A stretch of DNA of 64,000 nt from Porphyra umbilicalis (taxonomy: Eukaryota > Rhodophyta > Bangiophyceae > Bangiales > Bangiaceae): the NCBI GenBank assembly GCA_002049455.2, contig KV918762.1, positions 434,001-498,000 on the forward strand, written 5' to 3'. A model generated the notes under the pieces. The model did not search any database and was not told the origin of the DNA. It was given only the letters and a program-made list of their open reading frames with translations. Positions 1-9,457 of the stretch are shown here, one piece after another; the first letter of the stretch is position 1; each line of letters begins with the position of its first letter. A program made the position numbers and the translations under genes.

Positions 1-837
1 GGGGGGGACGGGGAAGGACGAGGAACACATTGAAGAAAAAACGTACCTGAGTGCAGCGCAACGTGCATGGTGTGCGGAGGGGGGGAAGGGGGGGGGGGAA
101 AGAAATGGGCGGATGCGGCGCGCGGGGGCAAAGAAAGGGGCGGATGTGGCGAGCGCGTCCAAGAGGGAGCACGGTGGTGCGGTGACGACGATGGAGGGGT
201 GCTGTGAAGGGCCCGACGGAGGGGCGAGATGGCGAGACGACGGAAGAGGGCGGAGACGCGGTGCTGATATGGCCGCAAAGATGCGCGCTGCTGACCATTA
301 GGCCGGTTCAATAGGAGTCGAAACGTCCATTACGGGGGGGTCGTTCCGGGGGATGCATGTAATGCTTTCGAGGGGGGCTATCTGTGAATAATAACTAGTT
401 TTGGAAAAGTTATTGATTTACATCAAGTCCGTAAATCTTTGAGCACGCAGCTGCACGAGATGCGAATCTTGTGCTCCAACGAGGACCCCGTCGCGACCGG
501 CAACGGGGGGGTCGTGCTGGCAACAGGGGGGCGTTCAATAAGGTCGGTGCCACAGCGCGAGCCAACGCACACGGACGGACCGTGAGCGACGAGACTCGCG
601 CAAGCACACGGACCACGCATCGAAATACGCGCCACCGCCGGCTCGTTGCCACCACCACGACGACGGCACGGACAGTCCCATCAGGGACACGGCGCATACA
701 CGCCTGCCCAGCGTCGTCGATTCGACTCGCTGCGCCCGGCACGTCGCCCTCGTGCGTCCTCGTTGCGCAGTGCCCCCCATCGGAGTCCTCTGTACATAGT
801 GCAGAGCGTCCTGGGTGCGCTGACGGGTGCGCCAGAC
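1..837. other. Left flank, no gene recognised
   Basis: GC-rich sequence with several poly-G runs near the left edge. The transposase frame stays open upstream of its first ATG, back to about 646, but that extension is Arg/Pro-rich, has no ATG and matches no domain, so I treat it as 5' flank. Short frames here overlap on both strands and look like compositional artefacts. I could not find the terminal inverted repeat of the Harbinger element. Confidence 0.5.
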
Positions 838-2097
838 ATGGTGTCTGCCCGTCAGGCCGAGATTCGCCGCCTGCGGGTGCTGTTGAAGCGGGCGACATTT
901 GTCGTTGCCTTGCAGCACTCGGGCGTACTTTTATCACCGTGTGTATTGTCTGAGGTGGGGGTATTATTGTGTGCAGCTCGGGCCCATCAGCGCATGACTC
1001 GCCTTTTGGTCACTCGCTACATGCTCTCTCGCCGCAATCGCATCCCTAAGTGTACGGACTGGAGGGACAGGGTGCTACACTCCTTGCCGCCCGAGTACTT
1101 TATTGCGCATCTGCGGGTGGAGCCTAGCACTTTTTCGCACCTCGTGTCTCGCTTGGACTCGACGGCGGCCGATGTCTTTAATCCACCGTCCGGGCGTCCG
1201 CAGCTTTCCGTCCGTGTACAGCTCGCAATTGCTCTGTCTCGGTTCGGCCACTACGGCAACGCGGCGTCCGTCCTCCTCGTGGCTCAGCGATTTGGGGTTT
1301 CCCCGGGAACTGTGATCAACGCGACTCGGAGGGTTATGTCGGCTATCCTGCGCTGGGAAGCCGTCGAGATCCGCTGGCCGACTGCTATCGAGCGCCAGGC
1401 GTGTGCGCGGGAGTCGGAGGAGGGGTACGGGTTTGAGGGGTGCGTTGGGGCGGTTGATGGCACTACTATCCCGTTCGCATATGCACCTAGCGTTGACCCA
1501 TGGTGCTTTTTCGACAGGCACAAGCGCTACAGTGTTAATGTGCTGATTGCATGCGATTGGGACCTACGCATCACGAGTCTGGTGCAAGGGTTTACCGGTG
1601 CGGTACCGGACACGGTAGTGCAGGCAATTGCCCCGTGGCACGCTCAACCTGAGCTGTACTTTTCCGATGGCGAATACCTGGTCGGCGACAAGGGTATGCT
1701 GGGCTCGGAGCGCGTCCTTCTTCCGCACAAGGGGCCAGCGGCCTACATTCGTGCAAACCGGAACTACAACTACCAGCACGCGCGGCGTCGAATTTCGGCC
1801 GAAAAGGTCATTGGAGTCCTCAAAGGGCGCTTCGGCAGCCTCAAGGAGCTACGAATGCCCGTGGCGTGCGACGCTGACTTTATAAGAGTGATGGAGTGGG
1901 TGGCAGCGTGCGCTGTCCTCCACAACATCTGCATCCGGCTTGGCGACATTCCCCCTCACGATGCCGCAGCGGATGCAGCTACCAACGTAGGGGGCGAGTC
2001 TCTGGCGCCCCTACCCCCCGCGGCGGGTGCAGCGAGGAGCCGGGTGCAGCAGCATGTGTTACAGTTTATGATTGCAGAAGGGCTCTATCACGGGTGA
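838..2097 (+). CDS. PIF/Harbinger transposase (DDE_Tnp_4 nuclease)
   Basis: Encodes a 419-residue PIF/Harbinger-superfamily transposase, the DDE nuclease that cuts and pastes the element. The start is the first in-frame ATG at 838. An N-terminal helical region precedes the catalytic core. The core shows the family's landmarks: Asp in GAVDGTT (codon at 1456), then TSLVQGFTGAVPDTVV in place of the usual G-P-G-x-x-D-S block, Asp in YLVGDKGML (codon at 1687), and Glu in SAEKVIGVLKGRFG (codon at 1801), giving D-x76-D-x37-E. The CAVLHNIC motif follows. The frame is intact and all three acidic residues are present. It converges on the partner protein ending at 2168, leaving only 70 bp between stops. 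Harbinger elements normally need such a second protein. I saw no terminal repeats, so current activity is unknown. Confidence 0.93.
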   Translation: MVSARQAEIRRLRVLLKRATFVVALQHSGVLLSPCVLSEVGVLLCAARAHQRMTRLLVTRYMLSRRNRIPKCTDWRDRVLHSLPPEYFIAHLRVEPSTFSHLVSRLDSTAADVFNPPSGRPQLSVRVQLAIALSRFGHYGNAASVLLVAQRFGVSPGTVINATRRVMSAILRWEAVEIRWPTAIERQACARESEEGYGFEGCVGAVDGTTIPFAYAPSVDPWCFFDRHKRYSVNVLIACDWDLRITSLVQGFTGAVPDTVVQAIAPWHAQPELYFSDGEYLVGDKGMLGSERVLLPHKGPAAYIRANRNYNYQHARRRISAEKVIGVLKGRFGSLKELRMPVACDADFIRVMEWVAACAVLHNICIRLGDIPPHDAAADAATNVGGESLAPLPPAAGAARSRVQQHVLQFMIAEGLYHG

Positions 2098-2167
2098 TGC
2101 AAATGATGATCGAGTGTTTTTTTTGTCTTTAGATGTCGCAATGCAAGAGAAGTATAGTACACATAAT

Positions 2168-3899
2168 CTACCGCGGCCCAGCCGCCATCTCGGCGGCCAA
2201 AAGGTCCTTGAACATTTGGTTGCCTGGCTCGGCCAAGATGAGCCGGGTCAGATCAGCCACGCGCTGGGTGTGCCGCTCGTCCGACTTGGCCTGCTGCTCG
2301 CGGTCGGCCCGGCGGCTGTTCTCAACCATGGTGGTGGAGACGGCCGCCAGGATGTCGGCCATGGCCTTGTCCGACTGGGCGGCCGTGGCAGCAGCATGTC
2401 CATCACGCCCAGACCGCCCACTGGCACCACCTGGGGAGACCACCAGGGGTGGGCGCTGCAGCCCTGGGCCGGTAGAGCGCCTTCCGCCCGCGGGGGGAGT
2501 CATCATGCCGCCCCTCACTGCAAGCCCCCCCACCTCGGTGGGTCTCGCCGCCGGCCCGCCGTCGGCACGCGACCGCGTACTGGTCCCACAACCTCCGACT
2601 GGCGCGCCCTCCTCCGACCCGCCCTCCTCCCCACCAGAGTTCTCCTCGTCCGCATCATCGCCCTGTTGCCCGAGCAACTCCCACACATCCCCAAACATAA
2701 CTCCCCCGGCGTCATCGCTGGCGGTCGCCGCCCCACTGGCGCCATTGTTGACCGCTTCTGGCCCCCCGGTGGGCGATGGTGGCGCCACAGGGAGGGCGCC
2801 ACTGACGCGGACACCCGACCGTCGGGGATTTCCGACGTAAGGCATCGTGGAGTCGGCGAACTCGAGGATTTCTTGAACTTGGCTTGTGGTACCATTCCAG
2901 TCACGAGCTTTTTTCCGTACAAGGTCCGCCACACCCAAAGCCACCTGGTCGCCGGTCGTCCCCGTGAGCCCGCGCACGAGCTCCGCCGCCCGGTAAAGCT
3001 CCTGGGCGGCCTTCACGACACGGCAGAGCGCCAGCGTGTCGCGGCAGAGAGCAGCAAGGGACGCGGGCGACCCGTCGGAGGGCACCGTCCCATCATCGCG
3101 CTCGGCAGAGGATGAGCGTAGCGTCGCGGCGGCGGCAGACACAGCGGCCGCGCCAGCTCCCTGTCCGTCGAGGTCCGCTTTGAGGACGTCCGCCATGACG
3201 TGGTTTAAGTGCAGTTGTAGGGGGCGTGCGGACGACGCGTGAGCGGTCACGCGAAAGGCGACCTCCCCGGCCCACTTGCTGACGATGAGGAGGCGCTCTT
3301 GAATAGTTACCATCACGCCGCGCACAGCAGCCCCTTCGCTGGCGTTGTTCGTGGCGTTGGCACTCCCGCGCTCCCCAACACCACCGTTCTCTTCGGCAGC
3401 ACGACCACGGCGGCGGCCACCACGGCCACGCCCGCGGGAGCCAACACCACGGCCACTGGCTTGGCCGCCGCCGCCGCGGCGGGCGACGCCGCCGCGTGCA
3501 ACGCCTTGTGGCGGTCGCGTGCTGCGGCGGCGATCGGTGCCACGTGTGGATAGCCCGGCACTCGCCGCCGCTGTGGCAGCCAGGCGATCGTCCCGCGACG
3601 CATCCTCAATTTGCGAAAGGAGGTCGACTGGAGCAGGTGAGCGCCGCGCCACGTGGTGGTCCACGCCAGCGTCTTGATGACGCACATCTCCGACGCGTCG
3701 GGCGGCACCAGTACTTGTGTCTGATAGCGGTCGACCGAACGAAACGTGGCCGTCTGACGGGCTGCCGCTGTCAAAACGGGCCGAGGACCTTGCAGCTGAG
3801 CGCGAGGATGGTGCAGAGGCGGCCGACAAAGCGGCTGTAGAAGGGGATGCGCCACCACCAACGCCAGGCGTGGAAGCGCCAACGTCCTTGCTCCCCACA

Positions 3900-3950
<51 letters not shown>

Positions 3951-4024
3951 ACCGTGTCGGCCGCCATCGCCGTCGTCGGGCCGGCCACCGATGCGGTGGC
4001 CGCCGCCGCCTGCCTCGGCGCCAT
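2168..4024 (-). CDS. Putative Harbinger partner protein, Ala/Arg/Gly-rich
   Basis: An uninterrupted 618-residue frame from ATG at 4024 (minus), convergent with the transposase. In order: an Ala tract at residues about 27-42 encoded by a GCC microsatellite, a Ser/Ala-rich segment, a strongly basic Arg/Gly block around residues 185-215, a helical middle, a long acidic Gly/Ser linker, and a C-terminal charged, probably coiled segment (SDKAMADILAAV through HTQRVADLTRLIL). PIF/Harbinger elements typically encode a second, Myb/SANT-like DNA-binding protein that brings the transposase to the ends. Position, length and charged C-terminal helix fit that role, but I cannot see a clear Trp-repeat Myb domain. 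The function is therefore inferred from context. The frame being open over 1.8 kb argues that it is, or recently was, expressed. Confidence 0.6.
3900..3947. repeat. (GCC)n microsatellite coding for poly-Ala
   Basis: About sixteen GCC triplets in a row. On the minus strand, in frame with the Harbinger partner protein, they encode its N-terminal alanine run. Triplet purity suggests length instability by slippage without frame loss. Confidence 0.95.
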
Positions 4025-4189
4025 CTAGGGGAACCACTGGCAAAAGAACACACGCGTGGAAAAAAAAAAAGGAGCGAGGGTGCCGTGTGGGTCACCGACG
4101 TCACCAATAAATTGGATACAAGGAAGCTCTCAAGCAAGACGGGGGTGACAGGAGGAGGAAGGGTCGTAATCAAGACGGGGGTAGTAGGA

Positions 4190-4243
4190 AGTTCTCACAC
4201 ACGGGGGAGTTCTCAAACACGGGGGAGTTCTCAAACACGGGGA
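4190..4243. repeat. 18-bp direct repeat, three copies
   Basis: Three back-to-back units of AGTTCTCAAACACGGGGG, the first with two differences, lie upstream of the Harbinger partner gene. Iterated short repeats at such positions can be subterminal protein-binding sites of a DNA transposon, but nothing else here shows that. Confidence 0.85.
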
Positions 4244-4624
4244 GCGTCGTCGACGTCGGGATGCAGAGCAACCAGGTGGGGAGCAGGCGACTCGAGAACG
4301 TGGATCACCGCGGCGCAGTGTGCGTCGTGGTGTCCGAGCAGCTGTGCAACAGGAAACCCAGAGCACGACCCAGGCAAGTGGGTGCCCCTCTAGCACAGGA
4401 AGCACAAATGCAGCAGCGCAGGGCAAGAGCAACGAGCTGGTCACGCCGCAGGTGGGCGTGCGGAGCAAGGGAAGTGCAGCGGGGTGAGGGCATCCAACGC
4501 CCGGCGACTCGAGCAATAAGTGAGCGTGTAACGGGCTGCCGCGTCGCCGGCGCCCGCTTAACGCGTGTGATCGATGCGCGTGGGGTGGGGTGGCGGGCAA
4601 CAGCGATCGGAAAGGCACCCGCGC

Positions 4625-5541
4625 AACGCGTGTGCGCGGTTGCGACGCGGCGCAGGCGCCATATGTGTGCGTGGGGCAGCTATGAGAGGGGTGGGAGCGC
4701 ACGCCCCACCGCCCTCGCCGCGCGCGCGCACGGCGTGTGGGCGGTTGCGCCGCCGCGGCGGCCCCCGATGTGTGCGTGGAGCCGCTGTGAGAGGGGTAGG
4801 GGCGCGGGCCCGACCGAGGGCAGCGCGCGAGCGCGCGGCGTGTGGGCGGTTGCGCCGCGGCGGCGGCGCCCGATGCGTGCGTGCGGCCGCTGTGAGAGGG
4901 GTGGGGGCGCGGGCCCGACCGAGGGCAGCGCGCGAGCGCGCGGCGTGTGGGCGATTGCGCCGCGGCGGCGGCGCCCGATGCGTGCGTACGGCCGCTGTGA
5001 GAGGGGTGGGGGCGCGCGCCCCACCGCCCGCGGCACGCTCGCGCACGGCGTGTGGGCGGTTGCGCCGCGGCGGCGGCGCCCGATGCGTGCGTACGGCCGC
5101 TGTGAGAGGGGTGGGGGCGCGGACCCGACCGAGGGCAGCGCGCGAGCGCGCGGCGTGTGGGCGGTTGCGCCGCGGCGGCGGCGCCCGATGCGTGCGTACG
5201 GCCGCTGTGAGAGGGGTGGGGGCGCGCGCCCCACCGCCCGCGGCACGCTCGCGCACGGCGTGTGGGCGGTTGCGCCGCGGCGGCGGCGCCCGATGCGTGC
5301 GTGCGGCCGCTGTGAGAGGGGTGGGGACGCGGGCCCGACCGAGGGCAGCGCGCGAGCGCGCGGCGTGTGGGCGGTTGCGCCGCGGCGGCGGCGCCCGATG
5401 CGTGCGTGGGCCCCTGTGAGAGGGGTGGGGGCGCGGGCCCCACGGACGGCGCCGCGCGCGCGCACGGCGTGTGGGCGGTTGCGCCGCGTCGGTGGCCCCC
5501 GATGCGTGCGTGCGGCCGCTGTGAGAGGGGTGGGGGCGCGG
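4625..5541. repeat. 105-bp GC-rich minisatellite, nearly nine units
   Basis: The word GTGTGGGCGGTTGCGCC recurs at 105-bp spacing, starting at 4630 (a variant), 4735, 4840, 4945, 5050, 5155, 5260, 5365 and 5470. The final unit is cut at about 5541. Two unit types differ in the stretch after GAGAGGGGTGGGGGCGCG: one carries CCCGACCGAGGGCAGCG, the other CCCCACCGCCCGCGGCACG. They alternate over most of the array, so there is a 210-bp higher-order unit. Because 105 is divisible by three and the consensus lacks stops, long frames run through on both strands (Arg/Ala/Pro-rich, 35-residue period). I regard these as by-products. The array lies beside the Harbinger element and may be part of its end. 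Confidence 0.95.
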
Positions 5542-7293
5542 GCAAGAATCTTTTTCGCAAGCCCCTCGGTGCGACCGGAAAAAGCCAGCGCTGGACCCCG
5601 ATCATTCCCGCGTCCGCTCGGCACGATCTGGAGACCCTCGACTTCATGTGGGTTCGCCATCAATTACCTTCTGGCGCCGGAAGTCTGGCCATCTTCTGTT
5701 CCATTGATGCCGATTCTTTGGTAAATCGTATTTAGCTGCCGCATCCCCCCCCCATCGCGGAGGCTCAGCGACCCCTCGAAACGAGGCTGCAACCGTTGTT
5801 GAATCAGCCTATTTCGGGGCTCGTGTGGAGTACAGTGGGGGCTGCAGGAAGGCATCTGTAAACGCTTTTGGAGGAAGCTGTAATCGCTCGCATGTGTAAT
5901 CCTTCTGGACCAGAGCGATCGTAGGCCATCGAATGCTGAAACGTGGATACGCGTGATTGGGCGTACAGATGGGATCATCCAATCACATGGCCTAGAGGGT
6001 GACCATCAAACAGACCAGGGCCATCAAATTCATTCAACGTGGCTGCCTGAGCGTTGAGAACGCGAATGGATCCCTACTAGAAGCTTTGCTAAAAATGGCT
6101 CATTTTCGGTATCCAGCTCTTTTTCACAGTCTGGCAGCGGTATTGCCCCGCGAGGCCCGCACTGGAGCCTATCTATGGCGCGTCGCAGAAAAATGATCGG
6201 ATCCAAAAGAGTTCCACAGCAAGTTGCACATGCTGTGACCGTGCTGTGACCGTTCTTTAAAATGAAATTGCATGCTGAGGGCTCCTGGATGGCTCTGTGA
6301 GAGGCAAAGGAGATCACAGCATTTTTAATTCTGTGCTGTGAGCTGCTGTGAACTGCTGTGAGTTGCTGTGAGCGTTTCTCAGATCTGATCTTTCTTTGGC
6401 GTCGCGCCATTCGTATTCGCCATCACAGCACCTTTCGGACTATACTCTCCATCTGTGTCGGACGGTTCAATATGCACAAAGACAACCTCATCCTGAGAGC
6501 TAATGGCCGCACAGCGACTCTGAATGCGTTCATGCATATCTCGGGGTGCCAGAGCACACACTACTGAGAAGAGATTTCATCAAATTTTGTCCTTGGGAGC
6601 TCCCTGCAGCGGGGACTTTTGTCCAAGCCGAAGTCATGCATCGTCAATACTCTCACGACACCGTCGAAAATTCCGAGCCGCCAGAAATTCTTGGGTTAAC
6701 GAGATTACGCCGTTTCATCGTATTGCGCCCGTCTCGGTATTCCTCTTATTGCGCCACTGGCCTCGGAGCGCGGTGGTTCTGATGAGACGGTGGCAGCTAT
6801 GTCTGCCAGACACCGCGTTGGTCCGGACGGCGTCTAGGCTGAGCTTGGAACAGAAGCACGCGGTACACGATGTGCTGCTTGGAGCCCCAAAGAACTCGCA
6901 GCCGGTCTTTGTGGCCTCAGCGGTCTTCGCCAAGGCGGACACGGCGGGGAGCGGTTCTGACGGCGGGTGGTGGGCGAGAACTGGGGGGGTACGACAGAGC
7001 CGGACCGGGAGCAGCCGTCGTGCGTGCTGCAGAGAGAGAAGCCGCCTGTTTTTAATCACTGATGGTGGCAGAGTGCCACACGGCATGCGAGGATGCTTTG
7101 CTGTCTTCACAATGCGTGTCTGTGGGTCATCAGTGAGTCACATTGGGTGTACAGACGGGAACCTTTCCATCCGAGCAGTTTCCCATGTACACATGATGGA
7201 CGCGGCAGCGCACAAGTCCACAAATGCATTGATTAAAAAGCGCGCCTCCTTCAACTACTCTCTGGTCGTGGGGACTGCCGTCGGCATCTCCTC
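5542..7293. other. Spacer between Harbinger region and KDZ element
   Basis: No gene recognised. A plus-strand frame of about 310 codons (6524-7468) has no domain I know and runs antisense into the KDZ C-terminal coding sequence, so it is probably incidental. The base composition is more AT-rich than the flanks around 5850-6600. The distal end of the KDZ transposon should lie here, but I could not identify its inverted repeat or target duplication. Confidence 0.5.
6331..6372. repeat. 10-bp tandem repeat, four units
   Basis: Four consecutive 10-bp units with the core CTGCTGTG and variable flanking purines. Two further CTGTGACCG copies lie near 6232-6250. Simple tandem repeat, no function assigned. 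Confidence 0.85.
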
Positions 7294-9025
7294 CTATCCG
7301 TGGCGCGCAACCCAATTTTCCCAGTCATACTCGATGCACAGCACACTGCGCACACACCTTACGGGCACACACTCGAGCATCGGCGTCACGCCGGTGTCGC
7401 ACATCTCAAACCGCAGGCGCGTGCACCATGACGCTGTGAAAAGGCACCCGGCTACCGGTGCCGCTTGACGCGCGCGCTCGACAACCAGCAGACGCGTGGC
7501 CCGCCTCCCGACGCCCGTGATAGCAACACGCGCGCACCCGACACGGCGGACGCCGTCCAGCGCAATGTACTCAACCCAGTCTAGCCACGGAGCGCCATAA
7601 TGGTCGTCTGACGCTCGCACAGTCTGTCTGCGCACGCAGTCGCGTCGCAAAGCCGCCCCGAGGGCTAGGTATGTTCCCATTGGCACAGTCAAAATGCCGT
7701 TGTTGCTCAGTTCGAGGCAGGCGGCGAGGCCCTGAACAGACCGTTCTGCAGCAAGGACGCCGACACGAACCGACCGACCATGACGATACAATCTCCGCGA
7801 GTCCCTTTTTGTGGCAACGGCTGCGCCAGTTGCCGCACCTCCAGATGGCGCTGGTAGGACAGGCGCAGCATCTGCCGCGCCGTCTTCGGCGGCTGACTCA
7901 TCGTTGCCGGCAATGTCATCGTCACCGAGGGCGTCCTAATCCCCCTCCGTCCATCTCAATATGTCCGCTACTTGCTCCGCCATCAGCAGCTGCAATGCGT
8001 GGTCCGTTCGCCCTGGGTTTGAACGTGTATAGGCGAGCTTCACATTCTTTTGGTTTCCCTTATTGATGCCAGTGTTGCCGGCGAGAAGGGAGCCGCACCA
8101 GCGCAGCTCATCGAAGACGGGCACGAGGAGGCTGTGGGGCTTTGGCGTGTGGAGCGGGCCGAAGAGGCCCTAACAGTCGCGATGCATCCATGTGGTCAGC
8201 CGCGCCGTGAGCTTTCGCGCGCGCTCGACGTTGACTCCGCCACCGACGCAGTCAGGCCCAAACAGGTCCCTGAGCAACGCCGCCAGCTCACACCGCGCCC
8301 AAGTGAGGACGGAGTGGTTCCACAGACTGCAGGAAGGCCCGATGGTATCCGCAACCGCAAAAGGAAGAAAGTTCATTGCGCAACGATGCTCTGCGCCTCG
8401 TACCGCTTCCTGTAGATGACCAGGGGCACCCAAGTAGCTGCGCAGTGGGAAGCACAATGGCAGCAGAGCGACGGCAGGCAAGCATGCGCACGTGGATAAA
8501 ATGTGGTAAGCATACGTGCTCCTGAATGTAAGGATCGCCTGCGTAAGCGCTTGCCGATACGCCGTCCGACGACGCGTCGTCCCATGTCGCCGTGTCCCAG
8601 ATGTGTCGCCTCTCCTCTCTGCGCTCCCCATTAGAACGTCCTCACCCAGACGTACGCTGGAGTTATGTGCGGCACGACATCTGTGCGGCATGCGTGCATG
8701 AAGCGCTTGTTGGCGGTACGCAACGACGCGGCTGGGGGCCCCTCGACCAGCCCACTCTCCGCCTCCACCAACTCCGTGTAGATGTGAACCTCGTTGGAAA
8801 GACTCCTGGACAGTCCAACGTCGCCAACCTGTCGCACAAAGCAAAGACAGAGAACAGTGAGAGAGTGGCCGCTAAGATTAGAACAGATGAGCTTCACGTC
8901 AGAGGCGTTGGTGGAGAATGCCATGCGCAGTGGTCAAAGGTATGGTACGAAGGCGCCACCATGCAGGCTGAGAACGAGGGGTACCGTTGTCACTGGTGTC
9001 CAGTGGTCGTGCAAGCCGAGAGAGA
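7294..9025 (-). pseudogene. KDZ transposase, C-terminal half
   Basis: Continues the KDZ gene on the far side of the copia insertion. From about 8560 to 7294 one frame holds the family's C-terminal region: a helical stretch ending LTARLTTWMHRDC, then LFGPLHTPKPHSLLVPVFDELRW, then GINKGNQKNVKLAYTRSN...HALQLLMAEQVADILRW. This corresponds to the P-K-L-H-S-L...E-R-L-H-I-D-F-A...R-A-T-N...Q-M segment of Plavaka proteins. A Cys-rich tail ends ECVPVRCVRSVLCIEYDWENW. TAG codons at 8170 and 7936 interrupt it. Between 9025 and about 8560 the coding frame is unclear: SNEVHIYTELVEAESGLVEG appears in another frame, so there is either a second intron (a GTGAAG donor near 8900 and a GCGACAG acceptor near 8825 are candidates) or a frameshift. 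Confidence 0.6.
9021..9025. repeat. Target-site duplication of the copia element (AGAGA)
   Basis: AGAGA at 9021-9025 is repeated exactly at 13988-13992, on the outer edges of the two LTRs. It proves that the element is bounded as given and entered the KDZ sequence by integration. Confidence 0.95.
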
Positions 9026-9443
9026 TGTTGGACTGTGATGCTCGTCGCCGACTCCACTGGCGGTTCGCGGATGGATGATGGTCGGTGACCCTTATGGTAC
9101 CCCACATGGTACATTTGCAAGACGTGGTCAAGTTGCACACATTCGTGTTGGGTGATCTTGGGGCGTTACTTTTGGCATGTTTTGGATTTGATCTTCGCTT
9201 TGCTCTAGTGGCTTTTGATTTGGTGAGTGATTCGATTTGGTGCGAGGGCGTGGGCGTCGGTGTGGGCGCGAAAGGGGGGAGCACTTGGGCCGGTGGGGAC
9301 TATTTGAGAGGTGCTCTCGGTTAGGAGAGGGGGGCGAACCTTAGGAGAACCAACAAAGCACGTTCGCACACACACACACAAGCTCAAGCCACTCAACCAC
9401 TTCACCGTGGTCCCCCAACCCCTATCCCCACTGCGTTTCAACA
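9026..9443 (+). repeat. Copia 5' LTR
   Basis: A 418-bp direct repeat of 13571-13987, starting TGTTGGACTGTG and ending CAACA. It contains a short CA microsatellite in its right third. The same LTR occurs inverted at 61422-61839. Confidence 0.95.
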
Positions 9444-9457
9444 GGTTATGGGCCCAG
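9444..9457 (+). other. Copia primer-binding site (half initiator-Met tRNA type)
   Basis: GGTTATGGGCCCAG begins at the base after the 5' LTR. It complements the anticodon-stem region of eukaryotic initiator tRNA-Met (CTGGGCCCATAACC), the internal primer used by Drosophila copia and relatives instead of the tRNA 3' end. Confidence 0.8.

Noticed and set aside
4625-5541. CRISPR-like array
   Set aside because: Units are contiguous 105-bp tandem copies without unique spacers, in a eukaryotic context.
4130-5724. Frames of about 490-505 codons on both strands through the 105-bp array
   Set aside because: They exist because the unit is 105 bp (divisible by three) and stop-free. Both strands are open at once, and the products are Arg/Ala/Pro repeats with no domain.
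6524-7468. 314-codon plus-strand frame
   Set aside because: Its right part is antisense to recognisable KDZ coding sequence and it matches nothing known.
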